Assembly: GCF_045528445.1 (NCBI RefSeq)
Contig: NZ_JBGQQU010000033.1
Location: forward strand, 1-40,143
DNA length: 40,143 nt
Direction: 5' to 3'
Source of the DNA: Desemzia sp045528445
Lineage (GTDB): Bacteria; Bacillota; Bacilli; Lactobacillales; Carnobacteriaceae
In this document: in pieces, positions 32,122 to 40,053 of the stretch
Numbering within the stretch: the stretch's first letter is position 1
Layout: the number at the start of each line of letters is the position of its first letter
Made by a program: the position numbers and the translations under genes
The notes under the pieces: model-generated
What the model saw: only the letters and a program-made list of their open reading frames with translations
Databases searched by the model: none
What the model was told of the DNA's origin: nothing

Positions 32122-32448
32122 ATGGATACGAAACTGAAAGAAATTGCGCAGAAAGCCTTTGATTGCCAACAAGTATGTAATGAGTGTTTTGATGCCTGTT
32201 TGGAAGAAGAGCATGTGGGAATGATGGTGGATTGTATACGTACAGATAGAGAATGTGCAGATATTTGTGCTCTAGTGTCTACTTATGTTACCCGTGAAAG
32301 TGTACTAACAAAAGAATTGATTCAGCTTTGTGCAACTATTTGCCAAGCTTGCGGAGAAGAATGCGACAAGCACGACCACGACCACTGCCAAAGATGTGCG
32401 AAAGTTTGTTTTGAATGTGCAGAACTATGCCGCTCTTATGCAGCATAA
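32122..32448 (+). CDS. Cys-rich four-helix-bundle copper-storage-type protein (DUF326)
   Basis: A 108-residue cytoplasmic protein with 16 cysteines spaced every three or four residues along predicted helices: FDCQQVCNECFDAC, DCIRTDRECADIC, LCATICQACGEEC and HCQRCAKVCFECAELC. This matches Csp3-like copper storage proteins, where cysteines line the core of a four-helix bundle and bind many Cu(I). A His/Asp-rich stretch (DKHDHDH) may be an entry site. There is no signal peptide. AGAGGAGAG precedes the ATG. No copper exporter or CopY/CsoR gene is next to it, and no copper operator is obvious upstream. Confidence 0.9.
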   Translation: MDTKLKEIAQKAFDCQQVCNECFDACLEEEHVGMMVDCIRTDRECADICALVSTYVTRESVLTKELIQLCATICQACGEECDKHDHDHCQRCAKVCFECAELCRSYAA

Positions 32449-32457
32449 AAAAGAAGG

Positions 32458-32508
32458 AGTTTATTCATTGGCCCTTCTGCAAGGACTGCTGGTGAATAAA
32501 CTTTTTTG
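32458..32508 (+). terminator. Intrinsic terminator after the Cys-rich protein gene
   Basis: AGTTTATTCA (32458-32467) pairs with TGAATAAACT (32493-32502), followed by six T. The loop is 25 nt and may fold further. Confidence 0.8.
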
Positions 32509-32592
32509 TGTTTTCAGCCTAAAAGAGGCGTTTTTACTTTAGGAATCAATATGGTATATTTAGGTAAACGGTCGATAAAGAAAGGAATATGT

Positions 32593-33144
32593 ATGGAGAA
32601 AGTAAAAAAGCCTTCTTACCCTACAACATGGACAGGATTAAAGCCAATACGATTTAAGAAATATCAAAAATGGATCAATCGAGAAAAACCCGGTATTTGT
32701 GGGACTTATGTGAGCGCTGCATTAGTAGACGATACGTTCATACATCATTACAGTGCAGAATTGTCTAAAGAAAAATTATTGGCAGGGTTGAGAACGGTTG
32801 TGGATGATCGCTTCCCTTATAAAGGGACATTTCCTTGGGATCTACGATTAGGTTTGAGTTATGTGCTAAAAGATATACCAGAATTAAACGTTAAGATGAG
32901 TTTCGTCTCGGAACGAAAAGTAGTGGAACTGCTTAACCGTGAAGACCCTATACCGGTGGCAGTAGGTACTGCAAAAATATTCGGCAGCAAGTACAAAAAT
33001 CATTGGTTGCTGGTTTACGCATATGGATACAATAAAGAAAGAAAGTTGTACTTTAGAGCCTATGATAATCACGGCAAATATTCTGCTATTGTTCCGGCTT
33101 CTCAAACATTAGGTTGTGTTTGGATAGAGAAGACAGATTCTTGA
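32593..33144 (+). CDS. Uncharacterised protein with papain-like (C39-type) features
   Basis: I cannot assign a firm function. The 183-residue product has an early cysteine in KPGICGTYVSAALV, a later histidine in YKNHWLLVYAYGY and an acidic/Asn element in YFRAYDNHGKY, the order and context of a papain-like Cys-His-Asp/Asn triad as in C39-like peptidases. There is no signal peptide or membrane helix. AAAGGAA sits before ATG 32593; the frame is open from 32506, but that part overlaps the preceding terminator. A TTTACT-16-TATATT promoter may lie near 32530-32560. It could be a peptidase, an amidase or an inactive relative. Confidence 0.6.
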   Translation: MEKVKKPSYPTTWTGLKPIRFKKYQKWINREKPGICGTYVSAALVDDTFIHHYSAELSKEKLLAGLRTVVDDRFPYKGTFPWDLRLGLSYVLKDIPELNVKMSFVSERKVVELLNREDPIPVAVGTAKIFGSKYKNHWLLVYAYGYNKERKLYFRAYDNHGKYSAIVPASQTLGCVWIEKTDS

Positions 33145-33202
33145 CATCAGCCTGGCCAATTGAATGAAATAATAAAGGTACTGAGACGATAAGTCTCTAG
33201 AA

Positions 33203-33267
33203 AAGATGCATTCGTAAAATTATTGGAATTTTCAACCAATAAATTTGGGAATGCATCTTGCTTTTTA
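33203..33267 (+). terminator. Long hairpin terminator
   Basis: AAGATGCATTC (33203-33213) pairs perfectly with GAATGCATCTT (33249-33259), with TTATTGG/CCAATAA pairing inside, then CTTTTTATTT. A small GAGAC/GTCTC hairpin lies just before it. Confidence 0.82.
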
Positions 33268-33549
33268 TTTAATTCTTGCTGAAGAAGTTGGATTATTTGC
33301 CTTTAGGTCCTTGTTTATTTTGATGGGCCAGTCAGTATATAAGTGATATAGAGAAGGATACTTGGGCCTACCTAACAAAAAGCTGGTATCTAAAGGTTAA
33401 GTCATGAAGTATACCGTCTCAATCTAATCTACCTAATCCTTTACTAGCCACCATCACCAACTAGGAATCTGTTTGGTCTCCATAGCCAACAATTTGAAAA
33501 AATATAACAGAATAATCTCAATAGTGAGATCAAAAAATTAAACTTACAT
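33268..33549. other. Gap with nothing recognisable
   Basis: About 280 bp between two terminators at a convergent junction. No ribosome site, long frame or repeat was found. Confidence 0.5.
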
Positions 33550-33599
33550 AAAAAAGTACTACTTTCATCTCCAAAAAAGAGAGAAAGTAGTACTTTTTT
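33550..33599. terminator. Bidirectional terminator with 17-bp arms
   Basis: AAAAAAGTACTACTTTC (33550-33566) pairs perfectly with its reverse complement at 33583-33599. It ends the minus-strand deoxynucleoside kinase transcript and blocks plus-strand readthrough. Confidence 0.9.
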
Positions 33600-33627
33600 A
33601 GTTCAGCATCATTTAAGGTTTGCTGAG

Positions 33628-34311
33628 TTATTTTGTACCGTTGGAAGCCAAAACAGCTTCTTCACGTACTTCTGCTAAGCGTTGTCTTACGATATCTAAA
33701 ATAGCTTCAGCATGTTCTGGTTTTTCTAAGTCGTAGTGATCGATATCGATCGTTAAAGTAGCACTCTTGTCGTAACCGTTGAACCACTCATCGTATTGGC
33801 CATGTAGATGTTTGTAATAATCTAATAAACCTGCATTCTTATCAATTTGTTCAAAATCACGACCGCGTTTTTCAATCCGTTCTAAAACAGTATCTAAAGA
33901 CCCTCGTAAATAAATCAACAAATCAGGAGACTTCTTAGGCATGCTGTCTAATTCTTCCATCATGTTATCCAACAAATCAAGATAAGTATCCATTTCAGGT
34001 TCGCTCATATTTCCTTCTTCATAGTTGATACGAGTGAATAAAGCATCTTCATAGATTGAGCGATCCAATACATTGTTTTTGTGTTGGAAAGCTGCTTTGA
34101 TACTTCTGAAACGTGTGTTCAAAAAATAAATCTGCAATGAGAAGGCCCAACGTTTAGGGTCCTCATAAAATTTTTCTAAAATACGGTTATCATCAACACT
34201 TTCATAAAAAGCTTCGCTTCCCAGTGCTTCTGAAATCATAGCGGTATAAGTACTTTTTCCTGATCCAATCATTCCTGCCAATACAATCACTGCGTCTTTA
34301 TCTCCTTTCAA
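33628..34311 (-). CDS. Deoxynucleoside kinase (deoxyadenosine/deoxyguanosine type)
   Basis: Phosphorylates salvaged deoxynucleosides. The P-loop is VIVLAGMIGSGKSTYTAM; FYESVDDNRILEKFYEDP, the DRS motif NVLDRSIYEDALF, and ERIEKRGRDFEQ in the lid region follow. The length is 227 aa from TTG 34311. The start is uncertain: AGGAGG lies 11 bases before that TTG, while AAAGGAG lies 11 bases before an in-frame GTG at 34290, which would give the more usual short N-terminus (IVLAGMIGSGKS). Between them a tiny frame, ATG ACC GTT AAT TGA, overlaps the first ribosome site. Lactobacillales often have paired dAK/dGK genes; only one is here. Confidence 0.9.
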   Translation of the reverse strand: MKGDKDAVIVLAGMIGSGKSTYTAMISEALGSEAFYESVDDNRILEKFYEDPKRWAFSLQIYFLNTRFRSIKAAFQHKNNVLDRSIYEDALFTRINYEEGNMSEPEMDTYLDLLDNMMEELDSMPKKSPDLLIYLRGSLDTVLERIEKRGRDFEQIDKNAGLLDYYKHLHGQYDEWFNGYDKSATLTIDIDHYDLEKPEHAEAILDIVRQRLAEVREEAVLASNGTK

Positions 34312-34394
34312 TTAACGGTCATCCTCCTAAACAAAGACCGGCGTCTTTATCGTATATTTAACAAAAATTCAGCTTTGCTTAAATTCCCTTATAT

Positions 34395-34403
34395 AGTATA
34401 GCA
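34395..34403 (-). promoter_or_regulatory. Extended -10 promoter of the deoxynucleoside kinase
   Basis: On the minus strand TGCTATACT (TGn plus TATACT), about 85 nt before the gene; the -35 is weak. The leader has a small hairpin AAAGAC/GTCTTT. Confidence 0.5.
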
Positions 34404-34573
34404 TATTTTTTTCTTCTATAAGATTAGATTTTGGTGGTTCTGAAACTTTTGTTTTGTATGATGACGGAAACAAATGAAAGCTGATGGGATCAAGAAGCAA
34501 ATGTTACGAATATTTGACAAATCAGGGAAAACTGCATTCGATATTAGAATGTGGTTTTGCTTGATTCAGTGAA

Positions 34574-35197
34574 CTAATGAAGATGATTGGTTTTATTCCA
34601 AGCGTCCAAATGGAAGGTGTCCTTTTCATAATTCAATATTGAAATACTGGTATTGTCTAATGGAGGAGCAGAGCGGAGATCTTTTGTTTCTTTTCCAAGT
34701 AATGACAATAGGGTACACGTGATTGTGATGCTATGGCCAACAAACAAGATATCTTCATTTGGAAAAGCCGTACAAGCTTTATGAACTACATCAGTTCCAC
34801 GTTTGATCAAGTCTCTATAGGTTTCCCCTTTTATAGAAGTGGGGTTGTATAATTCCGGTCTTTCTCGCAAATGATAAAACATTTCCGGATAATTTTCTCT
34901 TAACTCCGGAATAAAAGCACCCTCCCAGTCACCGTAACGGAATTCTCGAAATTCTTCTGTGAAATGAACAGAAAAAGGGTGTTGAAATTGATTGGTAATC
35001 AACTCCATCGTTTCTACAGCCCGATGTTGCGGGCTGGCAATGACACGCGGAATAGTTTCCATCTGTAAAGCTAGTCCAGTCTTTATAGCATCTTGCTTGC
35101 TTTCTGGTAAAAGGGGAGAATCGATATCCCCTCCTTGAACTCGGTCTGCTAGATTGTATTCTGTTTTTCCATGACGAACAAAATAAAGTTGTGGCAT
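34574..35197 (-). CDS. Histidine phosphatase (GpmB/CobC-like)
   Basis: A phosphoglycerate-mutase-fold phosphatase. It begins MPQLYFVRHGKTEYN with the catalytic RHG. ASPQHRAVETMELI, the acid/base segment EFREFRYGDWEG, and the second catalytic His in LFVGHSITITC follow. I start at 35197 because AGGAGG is seven bases upstream; an open frame extends to 35233. The product is 207 aa. The physiological substrate is not evident; homologues act on small phosphoesters. It is divergent from the MurNAc operon. Confidence 0.87.
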   Translation of the reverse strand: MPQLYFVRHGKTEYNLADRVQGGDIDSPLLPESKQDAIKTGLALQMETIPRVIASPQHRAVETMELITNQFQHPFSVHFTEEFREFRYGDWEGAFIPELRENYPEMFYHLRERPELYNPTSIKGETYRDLIKRGTDVVHKACTAFPNEDILFVGHSITITCTLLSLLGKETKDLRSAPPLDNTSISILNYEKDTFHLDAWNKTNHLH

Positions 35198-35392
35198 TGT
35201 GATTCCTCCTGTGATGAAATTTAATTTTATCATAACACACCGATGTGAAGTTTAAAAATCGAAACGAATATAAAATAAAAAAATAAAACGAATACATATT
35301 TTACGTGGTATCTAACTTATATTGATGTTATATCATGGTTTAAATAAATTTTAATAAATATTGGTATATCTATAAATAATTAAAAAAACGTG

Positions 35393-35420
35393 TTGAAATA
35401 AAATTTCAATGTGGTACTAT
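35393..35420 (+). promoter_or_regulatory. MurNAc operon promoter with operator overlapping the -35
   Basis: TTGAAA (35393-35398), 16 bp, TACTAT (35415-35420) with an upstream TG. The inverted repeat TTGAAAT AAA ATTTCAA (35393-35409) covers the -35 and half the spacer. A repressor there, most simply MurR encoded at the operon end, would block RNA polymerase. Confidence 0.65.
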
Positions 35421-35456
35421 GGTGTTGAAAAAGAAAACGCTGTAAGGAGGAATGCT

Positions 35457-36521
35457 ATGTTTGGATTATCTGTATTTTTAGGCATCGACCTAACTGAAGA
35501 TAAAAAACAATATTTAAAAGAAATGAAAGAAGCAGGGTTTACGAGTGTTTTTACGTCATTGCATATTCCAGAAGAAGACGCAGATCAGTACATGCAGAGA
35601 TTAACGGATTTAGCATCATTAGTCAAAAAATGGGACATGGAGCTGATTGCGGATATCTCTAAAGGTGCCTTAGAAAAATTAGGAATTTCGATACATTCTG
35701 CAAGTTCTTTAGAGAAATTGAAACATATTGGTCTTACGGGGTTGAGAGTAGACTATGGATTCACAAACCAAGAAATTGCGTTTATGTCTAACAGTTTGGA
35801 CATAGCGTTGAATGCTAGTACGATTACGGAGAAGGATGTGGAAGAATTAGTCCAGTATGGAGCCAATTTCCATCAAATGACAGCCATGCACAATTATTAT
35901 CCAAGGCCAGAAACCGGCTTAGCAAAAGAAGTGTTTCAGCAAAAAAACGTGTGGCTAAATGAAATCGGTTTTACGGTAGCATCATTTGTGTCTGGAGATG
36001 AAGAACTAAGAGGACCGCTTTTCCAACATTTGCCTACCTTAGAAGACCATAGAGAACTGCACCCTTTAGCAGCAGCATTGGAATCACTTAAAGATTGTGC
36101 AGTAGATGCTGTTTATATAGGGGATCCCACGATTTCGGCGGTAACGTTAGAACAGTTTAAACACTATATACAAGAAGACACGATTCTTTTTCATGTCGAA
36201 CCAATCAATCACTCGCCGTATTTCGAGCGTATTTTAGGAAAACATCAAAACCGATGGGATCCGGCAAAAGATGTGTTGAGAAGTGCTGACGCGCGATTTA
36301 AAGAGATAACTGAAATAGAACCACATGAAACAAGCAGCAGATTTAGAGGAGCGGTAACGTTAGATAACAATCGATACCAACGTTATATGGGAGAAACTCA
36401 AGTAGTCGTCCATGAATTGCCGGCAGATGAGAAAGTAAACGTGGTAGCTCAAATCAAAAAAGAAGATTTGTCATTATTAGACTGGTGTGTTGCCGGTAGT
36501 CAATTTGAGTTAAAGAATTAA
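35457..36521 (+). CDS. mupG: 6-phospho-N-acetylmuramidase (MupG, DUF871)
   Basis: Cleaves MurNAc-6-P-GlcNAc to MurNAc-6-P and GlcNAc inside the cell, as shown for staphylococcal MupG. The DUF871 layout is clear: an N-terminal TIM-barrel beginning MFGLSVFLGIDLTEDKKQYL with TSVFTSLHIPEED, a central NASTITEKDVEEL and FHQMTAMHNYYPRPETGL, and a C-terminal cyclophilin-like domain from about residue 245 (SSRFRGAVTLDNNRYQRYMG). AGGAGG lies six bases before ATG 35457; the product is 354 aa. First gene of the operon. Confidence 0.9.
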   Translation: MFGLSVFLGIDLTEDKKQYLKEMKEAGFTSVFTSLHIPEEDADQYMQRLTDLASLVKKWDMELIADISKGALEKLGISIHSASSLEKLKHIGLTGLRVDYGFTNQEIAFMSNSLDIALNASTITEKDVEELVQYGANFHQMTAMHNYYPRPETGLAKEVFQQKNVWLNEIGFTVASFVSGDEELRGPLFQHLPTLEDHRELHPLAAALESLKDCAVDAVYIGDPTISAVTLEQFKHYIQEDTILFHVEPINHSPYFERILGKHQNRWDPAKDVLRSADARFKEITEIEPHETSSRFRGAVTLDNNRYQRYMGETQVVVHELPADEKVNVVAQIKKEDLSLLDWCVAGSQFELKN

Positions 36522-36545
36522 AGGGTTAAAAAGAGGAGAATGACA

Positions 36546-37436
36546 TTGAATTTAGATAAATTAACTACAGAAACCAGAAATCAACAAACGATGAATTTGG
36601 ACGAGCTGTCCACCAGCGAAGTCTTGCACTTAATGAACGAAGAAGATAAAAAAGTAGCTGCGGCAGTCGAAAAAGAATTGCCTTCTATTTCAAAAGCAGC
36701 TGAAGCGATTGTGGCTAGTTTTGAAAAAGGCGGACGTCTGATTTATATGGGAGCTGGAACCAGTGGACGTTTAGGTGTATTGGATGCTGCTGAATGTGTC
36801 CCAACGTTTAGTGTAGAACCCACTATGGTACAAGGATTGATCGCCGGTGGAATGAAGGCGATGACAGTAGCAGTTGAAGGAGCAGAGGATTCTCAGACTC
36901 TTGGAAAAGAAGATTTGCAAGCTATTGATTTGAATGAAAATGACATTGTTATCGGAATCGCTGCAAGCGGCAGAACACCTTACGTCATTGGCGGTTTAAC
37001 GTATGCTAAAGCAGTAGGAGCCGTTACAGCCTCACTTTCATGCAATAAGAACGCAAAAATCAGCAAGTATGCAGAATTGCCGATTGAAGTAGAAGTAGGA
37101 CCAGAAATTTTGACCGGTTCTACAAGACTGAAATCTGGAACAGCGCAAAAGTTAGTGTTGAACATGTTATCTACCAGTTCAATGATCGGCGTTGGAAAAG
37201 TATACCAAAATCTGATGGTAGATGTTAAACCATCTAATGAAAAATTAGTAGAACGTTCAAAACGAATCATTATGCAAGCTGCGGAATGTTCTTATGAAGT
37301 CGCTGCAGAAGCATTTGAGGCTGCTGACCAACAAGTCAAAGTCGCTATTGTTATGGTTTTAACGAACACTGCAAAAGATAAAGCGCAACAAAAATTAACG
37401 GAAGCAAAAGGCTTTGTTAGAAAAACAATAAATTAA
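36546..37436 (+). CDS. murQ: N-acetylmuramic acid 6-phosphate etherase
   Basis: Removes the lactyl ether from MurNAc-6-P, giving GlcNAc-6-P and D-lactate. It is a SIS-domain protein: LTTETRNQQTMNLDELST at the N-terminus, GRLIYMGAGTSGRLGVLDAA, VPTFSVEP, GIAASGRTPYV, and GPEILTGSTRLKSGTAQKLV. I prefer TTG 36546, seven bases after AGGAG, since it gives the family-like start MNLDKLTTETRN; the ATG at 36540 is one base from the ribosome site. The product is 296 aa. It lies 24 bp after mupG. Confidence 0.94.
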   Translation: MNLDKLTTETRNQQTMNLDELSTSEVLHLMNEEDKKVAAAVEKELPSISKAAEAIVASFEKGGRLIYMGAGTSGRLGVLDAAECVPTFSVEPTMVQGLIAGGMKAMTVAVEGAEDSQTLGKEDLQAIDLNENDIVIGIAASGRTPYVIGGLTYAKAVGAVTASLSCNKNAKISKYAELPIEVEVGPEILTGSTRLKSGTAQKLVLNMLSTSSMIGVGKVYQNLMVDVKPSNEKLVERSKRIIMQAAECSYEVAAEAFEAADQQVKVAIVMVLTNTAKDKAQQKLTEAKGFVRKTIN

Positions 37437-37462
37437 AACACATATAAAGGAGGAAAAAAAGA

Positions 37463-38938
37463 ATGGCAAATGCAAAAGAAGAAAAATTAGCTAAAGACAT
37501 CTACAATCAAGTTGGCGGAATGAGTAATGTTGGGAATGTCATCAACTGTATGACTCGTGTACGTTTAGATATCAAAGACTATGATCAAGTGGATATCGAT
37601 AATTTGAAAAAAGTAGATGGTGTATTAGGGGTCGTAGAAGACGATACTCTACAAATCGTTTTAGGCCCTGGAATCGTTACTAAAGTAGCGAACCAAATGT
37701 CTCAAATGAAAAAAGGGCGTCCCGCTGAAGTCGATTCTACAGGCACAAATTCAGGGAGAGCCGAAGCAGAACGAAAAGCAGCTGCAACTAAATCAGAACA
37801 AAAGAAACGCAATAATACTCCATTCAAGCGTGCTCTAAAATCAATTGCGAATATATTCGTACCACTGATTCCTGCATTTGTTGGAGCTGGTATCATTGGC
37901 GGGATTGCATCTGTACTCCAAAACTTGATGACAGCTGAAGCTATCGATGCAGCAACTTGGCAAAATATTGTCTTAGTATTAAATATCATCAAAAACGGAC
38001 TATTTACGTATCTAAACATTTATATTGGTATCAATGCTGCTAAAGTCTTTAAAGCTACGGAAGGACTTGGAGGAGTTGTCGGGGGAATCATTTACTTAAC
38101 CGGTATGACTCCAGAAGCTCCATTACCCAACATCTTTACTGGTGAACCTTTAGCAGCGGGACAAGGCGGGGTCATCGGAGTCGTCTTAGCTGTATGGCTA
38201 TTGTCTATCGTTGAAAAGAACTTGCGCAAAGTCGTTCCGGATTCATTAGATGTTATTGTGACTCCGACGATTTCTTTACTGGTAATCGGATTGATTACCA
38301 TCTTCTTGATCATGCCGATCGCTGGTTTTGTCTCTACTTCTCTCGTAGGTGCAATCACTTGGGTCTTAAATGTTGGTGGAGCATTTGCTGGTTTCGTCTT
38401 AGGGGCTTTGTTCTTGCCGATGGTTATGTTTGGACTACACCAAGTCTTGACGCCAATTCATATTGAAATGATTGCTTCACAAGGGTCTACTTTGCTATTA
38501 CCGATTTTGGCTATGGCTGGTGCTGGTCAAGTTGGAGCAGCCTTCGCATTATGGGCAAAATGCAGAAAAAACAAACAATTAACGAACATGATCAAAGGCT
38601 CTTTACCAGTTGGTATCTTAGGAATTGGTGAACCATTGATCTATGCAGTAACATTACCATTAGGTCGTCCATTCATTACAGCTTGTATTGGTGGAGGAAT
38701 CGGTGGAGCTGTCATCGGATTGATCGGTGGAGTTGGAGCCACAGCTATTGGACCAAGTGGAGTGGCCTTGATTCCGTTGATCGCTGATGGATTATGGTGG
38801 GCTTATGTACTAGGTTTATTAGCAGCATATGCTGGTGGATTCTTAGCAACCTACTTCTTTGGAGTACCTGCAGAAGCTATGGAACCAACTGAATTACCGA
38901 CAACTGAAATTGATGGTGAAACAGTAGTCGACTATTAA
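37463..38938 (+). CDS. murP: MurNAc-type PTS EIIBC permease
   Basis: Imports and phosphorylates MurNAc or MurNAc-GlcNAc. The EIIB domain is N-terminal with phospho-Cys29 in NVINCMTRVRLDIKDY, then a charged linker (about 85-120, EAERKAAATKSEQKKRNN), then the EIIC membrane domain (ANIFVPLIPAFVGAGIIGGI; ILGIGEPLIYAVTLPLGRPF). It is 491 aa. AAAGGAGG precedes the ATG. There is no EIIA domain, so it must borrow a glucose-type EIIA encoded elsewhere, as MurP of other bacteria does. The context with murQ and mupG supports MurNAc rather than sucrose or trehalose. Confidence 0.9.
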   Translation: MANAKEEKLAKDIYNQVGGMSNVGNVINCMTRVRLDIKDYDQVDIDNLKKVDGVLGVVEDDTLQIVLGPGIVTKVANQMSQMKKGRPAEVDSTGTNSGRAEAERKAAATKSEQKKRNNTPFKRALKSIANIFVPLIPAFVGAGIIGGIASVLQNLMTAEAIDAATWQNIVLVLNIIKNGLFTYLNIYIGINAAKVFKATEGLGGVVGGIIYLTGMTPEAPLPNIFTGEPLAAGQGGVIGVVLAVWLLSIVEKNLRKVVPDSLDVIVTPTISLLVIGLITIFLIMPIAGFVSTSLVGAITWVLNVGGAFAGFVLGALFLPMVMFGLHQVLTPIHIEMIASQGSTLLLPILAMAGAGQVGAAFALWAKCRKNKQLTNMIKGSLPVGILGIGEPLIYAVTLPLGRPFITACIGGGIGGAVIGLIGGVGATAIGPSGVALIPLIADGLWWAYVLGLLAAYAGGFLATYFFGVPAEAMEPTELPTTEIDGETVVDY

Positions 38939-38966
38939 TCAGTTAATCTATATACTATAAAAGGAA

Positions 38967-39017
38967 GACTAAAAGGCAACTAGCTGTGATCAGTTTAGGT
39001 GCCTTTTTCCTTTAGTC
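38967..39017 (+). terminator. Hairpin between murP and murR
   Basis: AAAAGGCA (38971-38978) pairs with TGCCTTTT (39000-39007), with GACTAAA/TTTAGTC able to pair outside. It probably lowers murR expression from the operon promoter. Confidence 0.7.
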
Positions 39018-39071
39018 AGATTTGTTCAACTAAAATTGACCTAAGTAAGATTGCTTAAAAGGAGCACACAC

Positions 39072-39932
39072 ATGTTAAATAATATCTTATTAAACATTAA
39101 AGAGAAAAAGGGTACTTTACCTTTGTCTGAAAAGAAAATCGCGGAATTGATTTTGCAAGAACCGGCCTCTATTATTAATATGAATTCTTCATTACTAGCT
39201 CAAAAAGCAGGATCTAGTTCAGCAGCAGTTATTCGGTTCTGCCACTCGATCGGGCTGAAGGGTTTTGTAGAATTAAAATTGCAGCTTTCAGCCGATTTGC
39301 AAGGAATCAATGACAATTTATATACGGATATTCTGCCTGGTGAAGAGTTGGCTAAAATCAAAAAGAAATTGCTCGTCAATACAAACCATGTCTTCAAAGA
39401 AACCAACAATACGTTAGCTGATGAGGTTGTTTCTAGTGCTACTAAATTATTTTACAGTAGTTCGGTTATTTATCCTTTTGGTTTGGGAGCTTCAAGTATT
39501 GTAGCAGAAGATTTTCAACAGAAGTTTAGCCGTATTGGAAAAAAAGTTATTTTTATACAGGATCAGCATGTATTAGCTACATCATTGGCGGCTTCGGATA
39601 AAGACGCTTTATTTTTGGGGATTTCAAATGCTGGAGAAAAAGGAGAAGTACTTGCCTTAACTAAAATGGCTAAATCATTTGGTCTCAAGACCGTTTCACT
39701 TACCCGCAATACAGAAAATACATTGAGCCACGAAACAGATGTAGCTTTAAAAACCGCCTTTGCACAAGAACCCCCGTTAAGAAGCGGGGCGACCATTTCT
39801 TTATTGACACAAATGTATGCCATTGATATATTGTTTTATGCTTATGTCACCAATTATTATGAATCGAGCTTGGAAAATCTGGAAAAATCAAAAGAAGCGA
39901 TCAATCATTTATATCAACAATATGATTTTTGA
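39072..39932 (+). CDS. murR: RpiR-family regulator of MurNAc catabolism (MurR-like)
   Basis: HTH plus SIS-domain regulator, expected to bind MurNAc-6-P. The N-terminal RpiR HTH covers about residues 1-75 (KGTLPLSEKKIAELILQEPA; SSLLAQKAGSSSAAVIRFCH; IGLKGFVELKLQL). The SIS domain begins near 125 (VIYPFGLGASSIVAEDFQQ; LFLGISNAGEKGEVLALTK). I start at ATG 39072, after AAGGAGC; the frame is open from 39051. The product is 286 aa. Its place after mupG-murQ-murP and the TTGAAAT inverted repeat at the operon promoter suggest local control. Confidence 0.88.
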   Translation: MLNNILLNIKEKKGTLPLSEKKIAELILQEPASIINMNSSLLAQKAGSSSAAVIRFCHSIGLKGFVELKLQLSADLQGINDNLYTDILPGEELAKIKKKLLVNTNHVFKETNNTLADEVVSSATKLFYSSSVIYPFGLGASSIVAEDFQQKFSRIGKKVIFIQDQHVLATSLAASDKDALFLGISNAGEKGEVLALTKMAKSFGLKTVSLTRNTENTLSHETDVALKTAFAQEPPLRSGATISLLTQMYAIDILFYAYVTNYYESSLENLEKSKEAINHLYQQYDF

Positions 39933-39960
39933 TGAATCGTTTGGAAAAATCATACAATAT

Positions 39961-40003
39961 AAAAGCCAAGAATCAAGGATAAGCCTTGATTCTTGGCTTT
40001 TTA
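39961..40003 (+). terminator. Strong intrinsic terminator of the MurNAc operon
   Basis: AAAAGCCAAGAATCAAGG (39961-39978) pairs perfectly with CCTTGATTCTTGGCTTTT, then T. One of the strongest stems in the window. Confidence 0.93.
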
Positions 40004-40053
40004 CATTAATACATTTAATCACTAGTGTTGCATGAAACATAATATGTTTCACA

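Noticed and set aside
113..40033. A 15-base inverted match between 113-127 (ATGCAACACTAGTGA) and 40019-40033, one near each window edge, which might suggest a composite transposon.
   Set aside because: In a 40-kb AT-rich window about one 15-base inverted match is expected by chance, half of it is the self-complementary CACTAGTG, and no transposase adjoins either end.
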